Origin: an uncultured Actinomycetospora sp.
GTDB lineage: Bacteria > Actinomycetota > Actinomycetes > Mycobacteriales > Pseudonocardiaceae
DNA: 7,405 bases
Assembly: GCA_902805495.1 (NCBI GenBank)
Contig: CADCTH010000327.1
Coordinates: forward strand, 1-7,405
Direction: 5' to 3'
The notes under the pieces are model-generated. The model was not told the DNA's origin, did no database searches, and saw only the letters and a program-made list of their open reading frames with translations. Below, in pieces: positions 5,354 to 7,405 of this stretch. Within the stretch, counting starts at the first letter, position 1, and every line of letters begins with the position of its first letter. The translations under genes were made by a program, and so were the position numbers.

Positions 5354-6295
5354 GTGGACCTCCGGATCTTCACCGAGCCCCAACAGGGCGCCGCGTACGA
5401 AGATCTGCTCCGCGTGGCGCGCGCCGCGGAAGACGCGGGGTACGACGCCTTCTTCCGTTCCGACCACTTCCTCGCCATGGGTGACGCCAACGGCCTGCCC
5501 GGGCCGACCGATGCGTGGATCACGCTGGGCGCGCTCGCCCGCGAGACCTCGACCATCCGCCTGGGCACGCTGATGACCGCGGCGACGTTCCGGCTGCCGG
5601 GCCCGCTGGGGGTGATGGTGGCCCAGGTCGACCAGATGTCGGGCGGGCGCGTCGAGCTCGGCCTCGGCACCGGGTGGTACGAGGAGGAGCACCTGGCCTA
5701 CGGCATCCCCTTCCCCCCGCTGGGCAAGCGCTTCTCGATGCTCGCCGAGCAGCTGGAGATCCTCACGGGCTCGTGGCGCCGGCCGGTGGGCGTGCCCTTC
5801 ACCCACCACGGCGAGCACTACGACTTCTCCGACAGCCCCGGGCTGCCCAAGCCGCTGCAGACCCCGTACCCGCCGATCATCGTCGGCGGCAACGGACAGA
5901 CGCGCACCCCGGCGCTGGCGGCCGAGTACGCCACCGAGTTCAACATGCCGTTCGCGCACCTCGAGGCCCTCGTGGCCGGGCAGGGGCGTGTCGAGGAGGC
6001 GTGCCGCGAGCGGGGGCGCGACCCACGGACGCTGGGGCGCTCGACCGCCCAGGTGCTCTGCGCGGGCCGCGACGACGCCGAGGTGGCCCGCCGCGCCGAC
6101 GCGATCGGCCGCCGGCCCGAGGAGCTGCGCGCCAACGGCATCGCGGGCACGGTCGCCGAGATCGTCGACAAGCTCGGCGTCCTCGCCGAGCGGGCGGGGC
6201 TCCAGCGCGTCTACCTGCAGGTGCTCGACCTCGCCGACCTCGAGCACCTCGAGCTCGTCGCCGCCGAGGTGATCCCGCAGGTCGCCGCGGCCTGA
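5354..6295 (+). CDS. LLM class (luciferase-like) oxidoreductase, probably F420-dependent
   Basis: A 313-residue single-domain TIM-barrel protein of the bacterial luciferase-like family. Visible: the first strand MDLRIFTE, helix LLRVARAAEDAGYDAFFRSDHFL (18-40), the strand IRLGTLMTAATFRLPG (68-83), the signature VAQVDQMSGGRVELGLGTGWYEEEH (89-113), KRFSMLAEQLEIL and PPIIVGGNG (173-181). These suit an F420 or FMN enzyme; F420 is likelier because of the actinomycete context and resemblance to the TIGR03560-type subfamily, but the cofactor cannot be proved from sequence. The substrate is unknown. The GTG start is supported by the -10 six bases upstream and by MDLRIF matching family N-termini. It is divergent from lipA, convergent with lipB, and flanked by an inverted-repeat operator candidate, which suggests separate control. 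Confidence 0.88.
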   Translation: MDLRIFTEPQQGAAYEDLLRVARAAEDAGYDAFFRSDHFLAMGDANGLPGPTDAWITLGALARETSTIRLGTLMTAATFRLPGPLGVMVAQVDQMSGGRVELGLGTGWYEEEHLAYGIPFPPLGKRFSMLAEQLEILTGSWRRPVGVPFTHHGEHYDFSDSPGLPKPLQTPYPPIIVGGNGQTRTPALAAEYATEFNMPFAHLEALVAGQGRVEEACRERGRDPRTLGRSTAQVLCAGRDDAEVARRADAIGRRPEELRANGIAGTVAEIVDKLGVLAERAGLQRVYLQVLDLADLEHLELVAAEVIPQVAAA

Positions 6296-6315
6296 GGCAC
6301 TCGCCGCTGAGTGTC
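6296..6315 (+). terminator. Short hairpin directly after the oxidoreductase stop
   Basis: GGCACTC and GAGTGTC form a seven-base-pair stem (one G-U pair) around a GCCGCT loop, starting on the base after TGA. No T-tract follows. A weak intrinsic terminator is plausible. Confidence 0.4.
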
Positions 6316-6362
6316 AGCGAAGTGGCGTCGCAGACGTTCAGTGTCCGTATCGGTACTTCGAT

Positions 6363-6379
6363 CACCGGCGAACCGGGTG
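6363..6379 (-). terminator. UUCG-loop hairpin directly after the lipB stop
   Basis: The lipB-strand RNA reads CACCCGG UUCG CCGGUG immediately after the TAG. This is a six-base-pair stem with one bulged C capped by the very stable UUCG tetraloop. No U-tract follows, but position and loop suggest a terminator or 3'-end stabiliser. Confidence 0.5.
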
Positions 6380-7150
6380 CTACGAGCGCGCCCCGCTCGG
6401 TGCTCCGACCCGCACGGTCAGCCCGCCGACGGTGACGTCCTGCGCCGCCGCCGGGTCCGGTAGCTCGCGGTCGGTCACGGGCAGCCGGCCGTCGAGGGCG
6501 TCGAGCACCGCGGTGCGCACGGCCGGGCGCACGTCGTCGACGGTGACCCGCCGGCCCCGTTCGGCCGTGAGGCTCGTGACGCCGGCGTCGCGGATGCCGC
6601 ACGGCACGATGGCCCCGAACGCCGCGAGGTCGGGGTCGGCGTTGAGCGCGAACCCGTGCAGCGTCACTCCCCGGGCCACGCGCACCCCGATGGCGGCGAT
6701 CTTGCGGGCCGGCCCGCGGTCGTCGGCGGGCAGCCAGACCCCGCTGCGCCCGGCGATGCGCCCGACGGTCAGACCGGCCGGCCGGAGCACGTCGTCGCAC
6801 ACCGCGATGAGCGCCTGCTCCAGGCGGCGCACGTGGTCGACGACGTCGAACGGCGCGGCGAGCCCGGTGATCGGGTAGCCGACGAGCTGCCCGGGCCCGT
6901 GCCACGTGATCTTGCCGCCGCGGTCGACGTCGATCACCGGGTTGCCGTCGGCGGGCCGCTCCTCGGGTAGCGTGCGGCGCCCGGCCGTGTACACCGAGGG
7001 GTGCTCGAGCAGCATCAGCACGTCGGGCCCGGTGCCCGCGGCCCGCGCGGCGGCGTGCTCGCGCTGGCGGTCCCAGGCCTCCTGGTAGTCGACGGTGCCG
7101 ACGTCGTGCACCTCGACGGGCTCGGTGGCGGCGCGGCTGGAACGGCTCAC
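6380..7150 (-). CDS. lipB: Octanoyl-[ACP]:protein N-octanoyltransferase LipB
   Basis: LipB moves octanoate from octanoyl-ACP to the lipoyl-domain lysine, the step before LipA. The protein has 256 residues, slightly longer than the mycobacterial enzyme (about 230) because of extra N- and C-terminal residues. Visible: LLEHPSVYTAGRR (47-59), the family signature RGGKITWHGPGQLVGYPI (77-94) with His84, SGVWL, and the catalytic Lys150 in RKIAAIGVRV and Cys184 in IVPCGI; their spacing of 34 residues equals that of the Lys142/Cys176 dyad in the M. tuberculosis enzyme. LHGFALN (164-170) is also typical. The GTG start has a TAGCGT -10 seven bases upstream and no ribosome site. The stop of the upstream flavoprotein gene lies ten bases before the start and overlaps that -10. 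Confidence 0.96.
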   Translation of the reverse strand: MSRSSRAATEPVEVHDVGTVDYQEAWDRQREHAAARAAGTGPDVLMLLEHPSVYTAGRRTLPEERPADGNPVIDVDRGGKITWHGPGQLVGYPITGLAAPFDVVDHVRRLEQALIAVCDDVLRPAGLTVGRIAGRSGVWLPADDRGPARKIAAIGVRVARGVTLHGFALNADPDLAAFGAIVPCGIRDAGVTSLTAERGRRVTVDDVRPAVRTAVLDALDGRLPVTDRELPDPAAAQDVTVGGLTVRVGAPSGARS

Positions 7151-7157
7151 GGCGTCG

Positions 7158-7163
7158 ACGCTA
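7158..7163 (-). promoter_or_regulatory. -10 element of lipB, leaderless arrangement, overlapping the upstream stop codon
   Basis: The minus strand reads TAGCGT, seven bases before the GTG at 7150. Its first three bases are the TAG stop of the flavoprotein frame at 7161-7163. lipB can therefore have its own promoter even if it is also read from upstream. Confidence 0.45.
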
Positions 7164-7405
7164 CCCCCGGGAGAGCGCCGCGAGCGCGGCCTGCGCCGTG
7201 CGCCGCCCGCTGACCAGCGCGCCCTGCACCGAGGGGGTGTAGCGGTGGTCGCCGGCCACGAACAGCACGTCGCCCAGGTCGACGGGGTGCCGCAGCCCGG
7301 CCGGGGTGGGCGGTACGGCGGCGGGCAGGGCGCGGGGCACGCGGGTCGTCGCCAGCTACTCCCACGCGCCGACCGGGGCGCCGTAGAGCCGCGCGAGCTC
7401 GCGGC
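7161..7405 (-). pseudogene. FAD-dependent amine-oxidase-like protein, C-terminus, with an in-frame TAG; continues past the right edge
   Basis: The minus-strand frame reads RELARLYGAPVGAWE, then TAG (7358-7356), then 64 further codons beginning LATTRVPRALPAAVPP and including VDLGDVLFVAGDHRYTPSVQGALVSGRRTAQAALAAL before TAG at 7163-7161. Both parts look like one protein: the C-terminal end of NAD(P)/FAD-dependent oxidoreductases of the protoporphyrinogen/amine oxidase type, where GDH(R)...S.QGAL.SGRRAA contacts the FAD. Because the frame and residue pattern continue unchanged past the stop, the cause is a single nonsense change or a sequencing error, not a frameshift. A product ending at the first stop would lack the FAD-contacting C-terminus. 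The rest of the gene is outside the window, so other damage cannot be excluded. It lies just upstream of lipB on the same strand. Confidence 0.7.

Noticed and set aside
5333..6247. 304-codon minus-strand frame opposite the oxidoreductase gene
   Set aside because: Antisense shadow; the plus-strand protein has clear luciferase-like motifs.
7147..7365. 72-codon minus-strand frame at the right edge
   Set aside because: Its sequence is low-complexity Arg/Ala/Pro. The neighbouring frame holds the conserved flavoprotein C-terminus despite its TAG.
1..7405. tRNA or rRNA genes, CRISPR array, insertion sequence or prophage boundary
   Set aside because: No spaced repeats, tRNA-like cloverleaf, transposase or terminal inverted repeats were seen; the gene content is conserved actinobacterial core plus a few small genes.

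Overview
This is a GC-rich window with dense coding and little intergenic DNA. GTG starts are common, antisense frames are long and open, and promoters show TANNNT -10 boxes placed so that transcripts would be leaderless. All of this points to an actinomycete, probably of the Pseudonocardiales, though the genus is not settled. The backbone is the conserved glnA / RDD-membrane-protein / DUF4191 / lipA / lipB neighbourhood known from Mycobacterium and Streptomyces.

Layout, left to right. Bases 1-446 (minus) hold the N-terminal 148 residues of an Uma2-family nuclease-fold protein that runs off the left edge. A 216-bp divergent region (447-662) contains a palindrome, a nested hairpin and a perfect 18-bp palindrome that matches the actinobacterial LexA/SOS box. 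Two short plus-strand genes follow: an unrecognised 84-residue soluble protein (663-917) and a 69-residue two-helix membrane protein (937-1146). A strong hairpin (1163-1200) separates them from the convergent glnA (1213-2634, minus), a type I glutamine synthetase with its adenylylation tyrosine and a well-formed four-element GlnR box upstream. Divergent from glnA is an RDD-domain membrane protein (2866-3441, plus), which converges on a DUF4191 membrane protein (3449-4195, minus) lying just downstream of lipA (4240-5250, minus). A luciferase-like, probably F420-dependent oxidoreductase (5354-6295, plus) sits between lipA and lipB (6380-7150, minus). The right edge (7161-7405, minus) holds the C-terminus of an FAD-dependent amine-oxidase-like protein whose reading frame is broken by an in-frame TAG.

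Functionally, LipB attaches octanoate from octanoyl-ACP to lipoyl domains and LipA inserts two sulfurs to make lipoate. GlnA assimilates ammonium under likely GlnR control and probable adenylylation. The small genes at 663-1146 may be DNA-damage inducible. The region is mostly housekeeping and I see no new multi-gene system. The best leads are the SOS box before an unknown small gene, the nonsense codon in the right-edge flavoprotein gene, the run of leaderless-type promoters, and an inverted repeat on the promoter of the oxidoreductase gene.
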